Shown: positions 1 through 6,166, counted from the stretch's first letter. The stretch: 9,845 nucleotides of DNA from an uncultured Collinsella sp. (GCA_900754435.1 CAAECT010000087.1:1-9845); one strand, 5' to 3'. The notes: a model not told the origin generated them from the sequence alone. Program-made: numbers and translations.

Positions 1-404
1 ATATCGATCATGGAACCCTCGCCGATAACGGAGCCGATGTTGATGATGGCGCCCATCATGATGACGGCACGGTCGCCAATCTCGACGCGGTCGCGGATGA
101 TCGCGCCCGGCTCGATGCGGGCGTTGATGCCCTTAAGGTCGAGCATGGGCACGGCGGAGTTGCGGCAATCGTTTTCAACGTCGTAGTAATCGATGGAATC
201 GGCATTGGCATCAAGGATGGCTTTGAGCTCGTCCCAGTCGCCAAAGACGGTCTTGCCGCGACGGCCGCCGTAGACATGTGCGTCACCCCAGGCAACCTTC
301 ATGCCGGGTTTCTCGCGCACATACAGCTTGACAGGCGTCTTTTTAGGCGCGGTGGCGATGTAATTGATAATCTCCTGGGCATCCATCTCGGCTGCGTTGC
401 TCAT
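1..404 (-). CDS. dapH: tetrahydrodipicolinate N-acetyltransferase DapH (3' end cut by window)
   Basis: DapH transfers an acetyl group from acetyl-CoA to tetrahydrodipicolinate, committing the pathway to the acetylase branch of diaminopimelate/lysine synthesis in the cytoplasm. The reverse strand reads from ATG at 404-402 to the window edge, about 134 codons with no stop. Visible landmarks are TPVKLYVRE near residue 23, the VFGDWDEL segment, ENDCRNSAVPMLDLK and ARIEPGAIIRDRVEIGD. The hexapeptide beta-helix then begins with MMGAIINIGSVIGEGSMID. As I remember Bacillus subtilis DapH (about 236 aa), these segments match it closely, so roughly 100 residues are missing. The start is fixed by AAAGGAG at 420-414, 9 nt upstream. 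It lies 39 nt after dapB and is the last visible gene of the riboswitch-led operon. A DapD (succinylase) assignment is less likely because the N-terminal domain is of the short DapH type. Confidence 0.93.
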   Translation of the reverse strand, partial: MSNAAEMDAQEIINYIATAPKKTPVKLYVREKPGMKVAWGDAHVYGGRRGKTVFGDWDELKAILDANADSIDYYDVENDCRNSAVPMLDLKGINARIEPGAIIRDRVEIGDRAVIMMGAIINIGSVIGEGSMID

Positions 405-443
405 TTGCTATCTCTCCTTTGGGTGGATTCGGTTGATACTTGG

Positions 444-1184
444 TTAGGCAAACATGACCTGGTCGAACGTATAGAAGCCGGGTTCGCGGGCGACGAGCTT
501 CTGCGCGGCTGCCAGGGCGCCGTTGGCAAAGATCTGACGGCTTGTGGCGCGGTGCGTGAGCGTGACCTCCTCGTCCTGGCCAAAGAAACTCACCTCGTGC
601 ACGCCGGCGACGGTGCCGCCGCGCAGCGAGTGCATACCGATTTCCTTGGGGTCGCGCGCGCCGCACATGCCCTCGCGACCGTAGACGGGGTGGTAGCCTG
701 CTTCGGGCTCGGCCTCGACTACGGCGTCGAGCAGCAGCTTGGCGGTGCCGCTGGGGGCGTCGACCTTTTGGTTGTGGTGAGTCTCGACAATCTCGCAGTC
801 AAAGCCGGGCAGCTCACGCGTGGCCTGGGCTACTAGATGACGCAGGGCTGCGATGCCGATGGAGTAATTGCCCGAGTGCATAACGCGGGTGTTCTGGCCC
901 AGCTCACGCAGACGGTCCATCTGCTCGGGGGTGTAGCCTGTGGTGCCCGAGACCAACGCCGCGCCCGTGCGCTCGACATAGGCGACGACGGCATCGAAGG
1001 TCGCGACGTTCGAGAAGTCGATAATCACATCGGCCGCCGGGGCGCTCTCGAGCTCGGACAGATCAAAACCGATCTGAGCGACGATATCAAAAACGGGCTG
1101 CCCGGCGGCGTCGACAATGCCTTCGGCGGTAGTGCGGATGAGCGAGCCCATGCGGCCCGTTCCCATAATGATGGTCTTAATCAA
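444..1184 (-). CDS. dapB: 4-hydroxy-tetrahydrodipicolinate reductase DapB
   Basis: DapB reduces the product of DapA with NAD(P)H to tetrahydrodipicolinate, the substrate of DapH encoded next. The 246-aa protein has the Rossmann dinucleotide loop GTGRMG at residues 8-13, DFS at 56-58, GTTGY at 80-84, SGNYSIGI around 104-111, and the family signature ETHHNQKVDAPSGTAK at 134-149, with the catalytic His pair 136/137 and Lys140. The length fits the short Gram-positive form. The start codon is TTG at 1184-1182: the frame has no ATG before the conserved MGTGRMG, and AAGGGAG at 1200-1194 lies 9 nt upstream. The first 8 nt overlap the end of the LysA-DapA ORF (stop at 1179-1177), which suggests translational coupling. 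The function is clear; only the unusual start codon is less certain. Confidence 0.96.
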   Translation of the reverse strand: MIKTIIMGTGRMGSLIRTTAEGIVDAAGQPVFDIVAQIGFDLSELESAPAADVIIDFSNVATFDAVVAYVERTGAALVSGTTGYTPEQMDRLRELGQNTRVMHSGNYSIGIAALRHLVAQATRELPGFDCEIVETHHNQKVDAPSGTAKLLLDAVVEAEPEAGYHPVYGREGMCGARDPKEIGMHSLRGGTVAGVHEVSFFGQDEEVTLTHRATSRQIFANGALAAAQKLVAREPGFYTFDQVMFA

Positions 1185-3486
1185 GCAGACCAGCTCCCTT
1201 CAGGGCATCGGTAAGTGCAGAGCGCGTGTCGTCTGCCATGGGGCACAGCGGCATGCGGTAGTTTGCCTCGATCATACCCATCTGAGCGAGCGCCTCTTTG
1301 ACGGGGATGGGGTTGACCTCACTAAAGAGGGCATTGATGAGTGGCTGGCCGGCAATTTGGATATCGCGGGCACGCGCCACGTCACCGTCCAAATAGGCGC
1401 GGCACATGTCATGCACGAGCTGCGGCTGCACGTCGGCCCACACGCTGATGGTGCCCGAGGCGCCCAGGCTCATGAGCGGCACGGTAAGCGCGTCCTCGCC
1501 CGAGTACATGCGAAAGTCATCGGATAGCAGGTGGGCGATCTTGGCCGCGTAGGCGACGTTGCCCGAGGCCTCCTTGATGCCCATGATGTTGGGGTGCGCG
1601 GCCAAGCGCTCTACGTTGCGCTCGCTAATGCCGCAGCCACAGCGGCCGGGGATGTTGTACAGAATGCAAGGGATGTCCACGGCGTCGGCCACGGTCTTAA
1701 AGTGCTGGTAGATGCCCTCTTCGTTAGACTTGTTGTAGTAGGGGGTAATGAGCAGCAGACCATCGGCGCCCAGGCCCTGGTAAGTGAGCGACTTGGTGAG
1801 CATGGTCTGCGTGGAGTTAGAGCTCGAGCCGGCGATGACGGGGACGCGTCCTGCAACATGCTTGACCACTGCGGCGACAACGGAGTTGTCCTCGTCGTCG
1901 GTCATCGTGGCACTCTCTCCGGTGGTACCCAGGGTGAGGATGGCGTCGGTGCCGTTTTGCAGGTGGAAATCGATAAGGTGCTCGAGCGCGTCAAAGTCGA
2001 CACTGCCGTCCTTTTTAAACGGCGTAACCAGGGCGACGATTGAGCCCTCGAGATTGCGGATGTCCATGTTCTTCTCCTTCGCGTCCGCGATCTGGATGCG
2101 TTTGTTCCATTGGGCGGCGACGGCCAGGCGCTCGTCTTGAGCGCGACGGCGGGCGCTTTCGGCGCGCGACTTGGCCAGCAGCTCTCGGCCGCTCGGCAAC
2201 ACGTCGAGCGTGGCAAAGTAATCGTCCGGGCGCTCGGCACGGCGGATGAGGTCGGCCGAGCCATCGGGGCGCAGCAGGACCTCGGCCGAGCGCAGCCGTC
2301 CGTTGTAGTTGTAGCCCATGGAGTAGCCATGCGCGCCGGTGTCGTGAATCACGAGCAGGTCGCCCATATCGATATGCGGAAGCTCACGGTCGATGGCGAA
2401 CTTGTCATTGTTTTCGCATAGATTGCCCGTGATGTCATAGGTGTTCGTGACGGGCGCTGTGGTCTTGTCGCCGCCGCCCGGCTGACCCATCACCGTAATG
2501 TGGTGGTAGGCGCCATACATGGCAGGGCGAATCAAATCGACGGCGCTTGCATCGACACCGATATAGTCCTTGTAGATCTGCTTCTCGTGGATAGCCTTGG
2601 TGACCAGGCAGCCGTAGGGCCCCATCATAAAGCGGCCCATCTCGGTACAAATGGCCACATCGCCCATGCCGGCAGGAACCAGGATCTCGTCGTGGGCCGC
2701 GTGCACCCCCTCGCCGATGGCGTGGATGTCGTTGGCCTGCTGCTCGGGCAGGTAGGGGATGCCGACGCCGCCGGACAGGTTGATGAAGGCGACATGTGCG
2801 TCGGTCTCGCGTTCCAAGCGCACGGCAAGCTCAAAGAGGATGCGCGCGAGTTTGGGGTAGTAGTCGTTGGTGACGGTGTTGCTGGCAAGGAATGCGTGGA
2901 TGCCAAAGTTTTCGGCGCCCTTGGCCTTGAGCATACGAAAGGCCTCGAAGAGCTGCTCGGTGGTCATGCCATATTTGGAGTCGCCGGGGTTATCCATGAT
3001 GCCGTTGGAGAGCTGGAACAGGCCGCCTGGATTAAAGCGGCAGCTGACCGTCTTGGGGATGGGCCCCGCAACGCGCTCAAAGAACTCGATGTGGCTGATG
3101 TCGTCAAAGTTGACGATGGCACCCAGCTTGTCGGCGAGCTCAAAGTCGGCAGCCGGCGTGTCGTTGGAAGAGAACATGATGTCGTGTCCCGTGATACCCA
3201 GCGAGCGGGCGATCATGAGCTCGGTATAGCTCGAGCAATCGCAGCCGCAGCCGTATTCGTTGAGAATGGAGATGAGCGCCGGGTTGGGGTTGGCCTTGAC
3301 GGCAAAGTATTCCTTAAAGCCTGGGTTCCATGCAAAGGCGTCGCGCACTTCTTGCATGTTGCGGCGGATGCCCGCCTCGTCGTATAGATGAAACGGCGTG
3401 GGGAACTGCTCGACGATATGCTCGAGCGTCTCCTTGTCCACAAACGGCTGCTTGGCCGCATACGCTTCGTTGGGGGTCAATGCCAT
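1177..3486 (-). CDS. LysA-DapA fusion: diaminopimelate decarboxylase joined to 4-hydroxy-tetrahydrodipicolinate synthase
   Basis: One uninterrupted 769-codon ORF carries two complete enzymes. Residues 1 to about 427 are LysA, the PLP enzyme that decarboxylates meso-diaminopimelate to lysine. Landmarks are YFAVKAN with PLP lysine K64, NLSGGVGIP at 236-244, EMGR at 282-285, CENND at 357-361 and HDTGAHGYSMGYNYNG at 381-396. It resembles the roughly 420-aa LysA subfamily of clostridia and Bacteroidetes, which ends at YFATLD. Residues 428-473 are a charged, probably helical linker. Residues 474-769 (296 aa, normal full length) are DapA, which condenses pyruvate with aspartate semialdehyde. It shows GTTGES (T521/T522), PYYNKSN (Y583/Y584), YNIPGR with catalytic Y610 and R615, and GIKEASGN with Schiff-base K638. 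I read the junction codon by codon and it is in frame. AAGGAG at 2079-2074 sits 6 nt before ATG 2067-2065, so separate DapA could also be made. The N-terminal start is ATG 3486 with a weak GAGG 10 nt upstream. The gene is first in a riboswitch-led operon. A local sequence error that removed a stop codon cannot be excluded. Confidence 0.9.
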   Translation of the reverse strand: MALTPNEAYAAKQPFVDKETLEHIVEQFPTPFHLYDEAGIRRNMQEVRDAFAWNPGFKEYFAVKANPNPALISILNEYGCGCDCSSYTELMIARSLGITGHDIMFSSNDTPAADFELADKLGAIVNFDDISHIEFFERVAGPIPKTVSCRFNPGGLFQLSNGIMDNPGDSKYGMTTEQLFEAFRMLKAKGAENFGIHAFLASNTVTNDYYPKLARILFELAVRLERETDAHVAFINLSGGVGIPYLPEQQANDIHAIGEGVHAAHDEILVPAGMGDVAICTEMGRFMMGPYGCLVTKAIHEKQIYKDYIGVDASAVDLIRPAMYGAYHHITVMGQPGGGDKTTAPVTNTYDITGNLCENNDKFAIDRELPHIDMGDLLVIHDTGAHGYSMGYNYNGRLRSAEVLLRPDGSADLIRRAERPDDYFATLDVLPSGRELLAKSRAESARRRAQDERLAVAAQWNKRIQIADAKEKNMDIRNLEGSIVALVTPFKKDGSVDFDALEHLIDFHLQNGTDAILTLGTTGESATMTDDEDNSVVAAVVKHVAGRVPVIAGSSSNSTQTMLTKSLTYQGLGADGLLLITPYYNKSNEEGIYQHFKTVADAVDIPCILYNIPGRCGCGISERNVERLAAHPNIMGIKEASGNVAYAAKIAHLLSDDFRMYSGEDALTVPLMSLGASGTISVWADVQPQLVHDMCRAYLDGDVARARDIQIAGQPLINALFSEVNPIPVKEALAQMGMIEANYRMPLCPMADDTRSALTDALKGAGLLD
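2065..2079 (-). promoter_or_regulatory. internal ribosome binding site and start codon for DapA inside the fusion ORF
   Basis: On the reverse strand AAGGAG (2079-2074) is followed 6 nt later by ATG (2067-2065), exactly where a free-standing DapA would begin (MDIRNLEGS). Its strength and spacing are better than those of the ORF's own first start. This suggests that dapA was recently, or still is, translated independently. It could act as a second entry site on the same mRNA and yield DapA alone beside the fusion. That is inference from sequence only. Confidence 0.6.
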
Positions 3487-3496
3487 GTCCCGTAAA

Positions 3497-3564
3497 CCTC
3501 GCTATCCAGACGGCGCCATCTGCGCATCGAATCCGCATAGCGTGGACCCAATGTCCGGATAGCG
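3497..3564 (-). promoter_or_regulatory. expression platform of the lysine riboswitch with competing helices
   Basis: The 3' strand of P1 lies inside CGCTATCCGGA (3564-3554), which can instead pair over 11 bp (one G-U) with TCTGGATAGCG (3510-3500). That distal arm ends at the presumed lysA ribosome binding site GAGG (3500-3497). A second CGCTAT at 3542-3537 could pair with the same ATAGCG when P1 is formed. No U-run follows, so a simple intrinsic terminator is not seen; translational control or Rho-dependent termination is more likely. Which fold corresponds to the on state cannot be settled by eye. Confidence 0.6.
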
Positions 3565-3720
3565 CTCCCGCATTGCTGCAGACAGTCCTGCGGGTGTTTC
3601 CCGCAGGCCCACCAGGTTGTTCGTGCCCAAAAAACCCAGTTCGGCGGGTTTCGCCTCCCCACGGGGTCAAAGCCTGCCGGCTCGCCCGCGGTTCTTCGTG
3701 CCCGCGCCTCTATCAAGTGG
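3555..3720 (-). promoter_or_regulatory. lysine riboswitch (L-box) aptamer
   Basis: Reading the reverse strand, the leader carries the conserved lysine-riboswitch blocks in order. GATAGAGGCGCG (from 3714) is the P1/P2 start. GGGGAGGCG followed by CGCCGAAC is the P3/P4 junction. A short P4 is GGGTT with AACCT. CTGG then leads into a perfect 8-bp P5 (CCTGCGGG at 3607-3600 with CCCGCAGG at 3594-3587). ACTGTC follows, and finally GAGCGCTATC, whose CTATC (3562-3558) closes P1 with GATAG (3714-3710). The order and spacing match the Bacillus lysC leader as I remember it. The element lies directly upstream of lysA-dapA, the expected target: bound lysine should lower expression of the operon. It serves only the minus-strand operon. 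Confidence 0.9.
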
Positions 3721-3725
3721 TAACG

Positions 3726-3754
3726 ACCCTACCACGTTGCACTTTACCAAACAA
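3726..3754 (-). promoter_or_regulatory. candidate promoter of the lysA-dapA operon
   Basis: On the reverse strand TTGTTT (3754-3749) and TAGGGT (3731-3726) are separated by 17 nt. Each box matches the sigma-70 consensus at only about half its positions. The predicted transcription start, near 3719, coincides with the first base of riboswitch stem P1, which is the main support. Confidence 0.4.
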
Positions 3755-3771
3755 GAGTATTCGCATATAAC
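3743..3771 (+). promoter_or_regulatory. candidate promoter of the M20D amidohydrolase gene
   Basis: TTTACC (3743-3748) and TATAAC (3766-3771) are 17 nt apart, a good sigma-70-type match with the start expected near 3778. The -35 box directly abuts the -35 of the candidate minus-strand promoter, so the two divergent promoters share the same 46 bp and could compete for RNA polymerase. The remaining stretch to 3864 would be an 85-nt leader with no obvious structure. Confidence 0.5.
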
Positions 3772-3864
3772 GTTTAAAAAATGCAGGGATATGCTAGAAA
3801 CATGTGTGCCACAATCCTGTATCACAATAAGTTGCAACAGATATGCCTCACGAAGGGATCCTCT

Positions 3865-5052
3865 ATGACCGAGCTCCAAGAACTCCGTCGCTATCGCCGC
3901 GACCTTCATCGCATTCCGGAGCTCGATTTCGATCTTCCTCAAACCATTGCCTATATCGAAGGCGTGCTGGCGCCGCTCGCTTGCGAGGTGACCCATCCGT
4001 GCCCCAGCTGCGTCTGCGCTTTCTTCGACGCTGGCGTTGGTGCCGCGCATGCTACGGCGATTCGCGCTGATATGGACGCGCTGCCCATTGCCGAGGCAAC
4101 GGGGACAGTGTTCGCCTCGACCCATCCCGGCAAGATGCACGCTTGCGGACATGACGGACACATGGCTATGGCACTTGCCGCCGCGACATATGTCGACCGT
4201 ACGATTCGCGAGCAGCCGGGCGCCATGAGGCGCAACGCACTCTTTGTGTTCCAGCCGGCCGAGGAAACGACCGGTGGTGCCAAGACGGTATGCGAGAGCG
4301 GCGTGTTCGAATGCTACGGGGTCGACCGCATTTTTGGCTTTCACGTGTGGCCCGATCTGCCTGCCGGCACGTTGGCGAGCTGTTCCGGCCCGCTGCTGGC
4401 GCGTTCGAGCGAAACGCATATCCATATTCACGGAACGAGCATCCATATTGCTAAGACCTATGGTGTGCCGGTCGAGGAGTCGCACGATGCGGCCTTGGCG
4501 GCAGCGAAGTTTTTAGTTGCCGAGCGTGAGCTGATGGACGAGCTGGGCGCCGACGAGCCCTGTATCGGCAAGTTTGGTCTGCTGCAGGCCGGTACCGTCT
4601 GCAATGCGGTGGCGGGGGAGGCCCATGTTGCCGGCAGCCTGCGTGTGTTTACGGACGACATGTTCGACCGTGCGCGTGAGGGCGTTCGCCGCGTGCTTGA
4701 TGAGGCATGCGCCGCAACGGGCTGCACGTACGATCTCGACTTTGCCGAGGGCTATCCGCCGGTCGACAACGACCCCGAGTTGTTTGCCAGCGTCGCGCCT
4801 GCCTTGCCCGGGCTGCAGCTTGTGGAGGAACCGCTGCTGATCGCCGAGGATTTCGCGTTCTATCAACGCCATCTGCCGGGCGTGTTTTTCCTGCTGGGCA
4901 CGGGTATGCCAGAGGACCAAGACAACCCGAGTGATTCGGATGGCTGTCCCGCCTATGCCACAAGCGCTCTGCATACCGATAGCATGCTCTTCGACGAGGA
5001 AATCCTTCTCAAAGGCCTCGATGTCTACAAACGATTGCTTTTGCTTGACTAA
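3865..5052 (+). CDS. M20D-family metallo-amidohydrolase, probable N-acetyl-diaminopimelate deacetylase
   Basis: This 395-aa cytoplasmic zinc-type hydrolase removes an acyl group from an N-acyl amino acid. The metal and catalytic ligands of peptidase family M20D are present: HACGHDGH with His92, Cys94 and His99; Glu133/Glu134 in QPAEET; His160 in FGFHVW; and His370 in SALHTD. MDALP lies before the first block. In the lid domain the usual GxGGHAAxPH motif is replaced by GTSIHIA around residues 190-196; the bridging His (194) is kept. The start is ATG 3865, with GAAGGG 7 nt upstream; an upstream ATG at 3781 would add 28 unlikely residues without a ribosome binding site. The family also contains hippurate and other N-acyl amino acid hydrolases. 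The nearby dapH makes N-acetyl-diaminopimelate deacetylase (like B. subtilis YkuR/DapEL) the best guess, but this is context rather than proof. Confidence 0.85.
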   Translation: MTELQELRRYRRDLHRIPELDFDLPQTIAYIEGVLAPLACEVTHPCPSCVCAFFDAGVGAAHATAIRADMDALPIAEATGTVFASTHPGKMHACGHDGHMAMALAAATYVDRTIREQPGAMRRNALFVFQPAEETTGGAKTVCESGVFECYGVDRIFGFHVWPDLPAGTLASCSGPLLARSSETHIHIHGTSIHIAKTYGVPVEESHDAALAAAKFLVAERELMDELGADEPCIGKFGLLQAGTVCNAVAGEAHVAGSLRVFTDDMFDRAREGVRRVLDEACAATGCTYDLDFAEGYPPVDNDPELFASVAPALPGLQLVEEPLLIAEDFAFYQRHLPGVFFLLGTGMPEDQDNPSDSDGCPAYATSALHTDSMLFDEEILLKGLDVYKRLLLLD

Positions 5053-5082
5053 GGCGCAAAGGACTATTTGTTCTAGAAAACA

Positions 5083-5103
5083 CGAACAAACGTACGATAT
5101 AAT
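5083..5103 (+). promoter_or_regulatory. higBA promoter -10 box with overlapping LexA-like dyad
   Basis: TATAAT at 5098-5103 is a perfect -10 box; no good -35 lies 16-18 nt upstream. Immediately before it, CGAACAAACGTACG (5083-5096) differs at one base from the Gram-positive SOS box pattern CGAAC-N4-GTTCG. If LexA binds there it would cover the promoter. The same GAACAAA (5084-5090) also forms a 7-bp inverted repeat with TTTGTTC (5067-5073), so another repressor is possible. Confidence 0.45.
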
Positions 5104-5121
5104 AGAGATGTAAGTCTATAG

Positions 5122-5143
5122 AAACGTTTGACGTTACTAACGT
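5122..5143 (+). promoter_or_regulatory. palindromic operator candidates upstream of higB
   Basis: Two perfect palindromes lie between the promoter and the toxin start: AAACGTTT (5122-5129) and ACGTTACTAACGT (5131-5143, arms of 6 with a 1-nt centre). ACGTT is repeated in both. HigA-type antitoxins usually repress their own operon by binding such dyads near the transcription start, so these are the likeliest autoregulatory sites. The toxin's ribosome binding site AAGG follows at once, at 5144. Confidence 0.5.
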
Positions 5144-5154
5144 AAGGCGATACT

Positions 5155-5436
5155 ATGATTGCATCGTATAAAGATGAGGATACCGAACGCTTTGCCATGG
5201 GTGTGCGGGTCAGGAGGTTCGTGCCCTTTGAGCGTGTTGCGTTGAGGAAGATTCGCCAACTGCAGGTTTGTGCTTCGCTTGATGATCTTCGCGTTCCACC
5301 GGGCAACCGCCTGGAAGCTTTGAAGGGCGATCGTGCCGGTCAATATAGCATCCGTGTTAACGAGCGCTATCGGGTCTGTTTTGAGTGGAGACAGGAGATG
5401 GCTTGGAATGTCGAAATCGTCGATTATCACAAGTGA
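5155..5436 (+). CDS. higB: HigB-family toxin (RelE/ParE superfamily mRNA interferase)
   Basis: HigB-type toxins cleave mRNA on the ribosome when their antitoxin is degraded. This 93-aa protein begins MIASYKDEDTERFAMG and carries the strongly conserved family segment DLRVPPGNRLEALKGDR at about residues 43-59. QYSIRVNERYRVCFEW and the C-terminal VEIVDYHK follow. These match the plasmid-maintenance killer (HigB) family in order and length. The start is ATG 5155, preceded by a short AAGG at 5144-5147. The toxin precedes the antitoxin, the usual higBA order, and its 3' end overlaps the antitoxin start by 29 nt, implying tight translational coupling. Activity is not demonstrated, but no key region is missing. 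Confidence 0.92.
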   Translation: MIASYKDEDTERFAMGVRVRRFVPFERVALRKIRQLQVCASLDDLRVPPGNRLEALKGDRAGQYSIRVNERYRVCFEWRQEMAWNVEIVDYHK

Positions 5437-5749
5437 TGAGACTTCGGCCGATTTGCTGTCGCCGGTGACTCCTGGTGAGCTTCTCAAAGAGGAGTTTCTT
5501 GTTCCCATGGGCATTTCTCAATATCGCCTTGCGAAAGAGACTGGGATTCCGGCTCAGCGTATCGGGCAGATTGTCTTGGGAAAACGTCGCGTGACGGCCG
5601 ACACCGACCTCCGTCTTTGCCGTTATTTTGGCCTGACGGATGGTTATTGGCTGCGCGCTCAGGTGGCGTTTGACCTTGAGGCCGAGAAAAGGCGGATCGA
5701 ACCGGAACTCGACAAGATCGTTCCTGTTCAGCAGGCTATCGCACTGTAG
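5408..5749 (+). CDS. higA: HigA-family antitoxin, XRE-type helix-turn-helix
   Basis: This 113-aa DNA-binding antitoxin should neutralise the preceding HigB toxin and repress the operon. The family landmarks are VTPGELLKEEFLVPMGIS near residue 20, RLAKETGIPAQRIGQIVLGKRRVT as the helix-turn-helix at roughly 40-65, and DTDLRLCRYFGLTDGYWLRAQ after it. I chose ATG 5408, which has AGGAG at 5393-5397, 10 nt upstream; the frame is open further upstream inside higB, but residues there resemble nothing in the family. The N-terminal 17 residues before the conserved core are longer than in short HigA proteins. The C-terminal tail after the HTH (AEKRRIEPELDK) is charged and may contact the toxin. Confidence 0.9.
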   Translation: MSKSSIITSDETSADLLSPVTPGELLKEEFLVPMGISQYRLAKETGIPAQRIGQIVLGKRRVTADTDLRLCRYFGLTDGYWLRAQVAFDLEAEKRRIEPELDKIVPVQQAIAL

Positions 5750-5778
5750 TGCTCAAAGATGATGGGGGTGGCGCGGCG

Positions 5779-6102
5779 ATGAGGCGACGCCGACAGTCTG
5801 CCGTATATAGTCCGGGTGGATGCGGGTGCGGTTTGCTGCTGCTTCCGGTCATCGCTGTGGGCATTGGCGTGATGTTTGTGCTTGCTGGGCTGGCTACGGC
5901 GGCACTCGTACTGTTTATCACTGCTATCGGCGTGACGATTTGGCTTTATCGCAGTCGTGAGCAGCGCCGCGCCGACGGTAAGACCAATGTAGGATGGATT
6001 GCCTTTTTGGTCATCGCCTACCTGCTGAGCATCAGCTATTTGGCCTTCTTTATCCTGTTGCTTGTGAGCACCTTTACCGGGGAATCCGTCACGGTGGGTT
6101 GA
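5779..6102 (+). CDS. small membrane protein with about three transmembrane segments, function unknown
   Basis: I do not recognise a family. From ATG 5779 it is 107 aa: a short basic N-terminus (MRRRRQ), a glycine/cysteine patch GGCGCG, two adjoining hydrophobic stretches (about residues 20-60), a basic loop (SREQRRADGKTN), and a third long hydrophobic stretch (VGWIAFLVIAYLLSIS and on) ending in a short polar tail. The start is uncertain: GTG at 5749 overlaps the higA stop by one base and would give 117 aa but has no clear ribosome binding site, while ATG 5779 follows a G-rich stretch. It is the third gene of the toxin-antitoxin transcript by position. Whether it takes part in that system or is simply downstream is unknown. 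Confidence 0.65.
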   Translation: MRRRRQSAVYSPGGCGCGLLLLPVIAVGIGVMFVLAGLATAALVLFITAIGVTIWLYRSREQRRADGKTNVGWIAFLVIAYLLSISYLAFFILLLVSTFTGESVTVG

Positions 6103-6166
6103 TGCACTGCCAGCAGACGGTTGCGCAAAGTGCGTTTGCTCGGCGTTTGGATAACTGCATTGGCCG

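Noticed and set aside
276..836. Plus-strand open frame opposite dapH and dapB
   Set aside because: Both strands cannot plausibly code here; dapB and dapH motifs explain the sequence fully.
2500..3387. Long open frame on the plus strand opposite lysA (295 codons)
   Set aside because: It is the mirror of strongly conserved LysA codons in GC-rich DNA, has no ribosome binding site and resembles no protein family.
3477..3716. Minus-strand open frames through the lysA leader
   Set aside because: The sequence is explained by the lysine riboswitch blocks and its P5 stem; the frames have no ribosome binding site.
3781..3864. 28-residue N-terminal extension of the amidohydrolase from ATG 3781
   Set aside because: No ribosome binding site, lies only a few bases after the expected transcription start, and precedes the normal family N-terminus at ATG 3865, which has GAAGGG.
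3667..4485. Minus-strand open frame of 272 codons opposite the amidohydrolase
   Set aside because: It covers conserved M20D motifs on the other strand and runs into the lysine riboswitch region; no ribosome binding site or recognisable protein features.
5067..5090. TTTGTTC/GAACAAA as a terminator for the amidohydrolase gene
   Set aside because: The stem is only 7 bp and AT-rich with a 10-nt loop and no U-run; an operator role near the higBA promoter is more likely.
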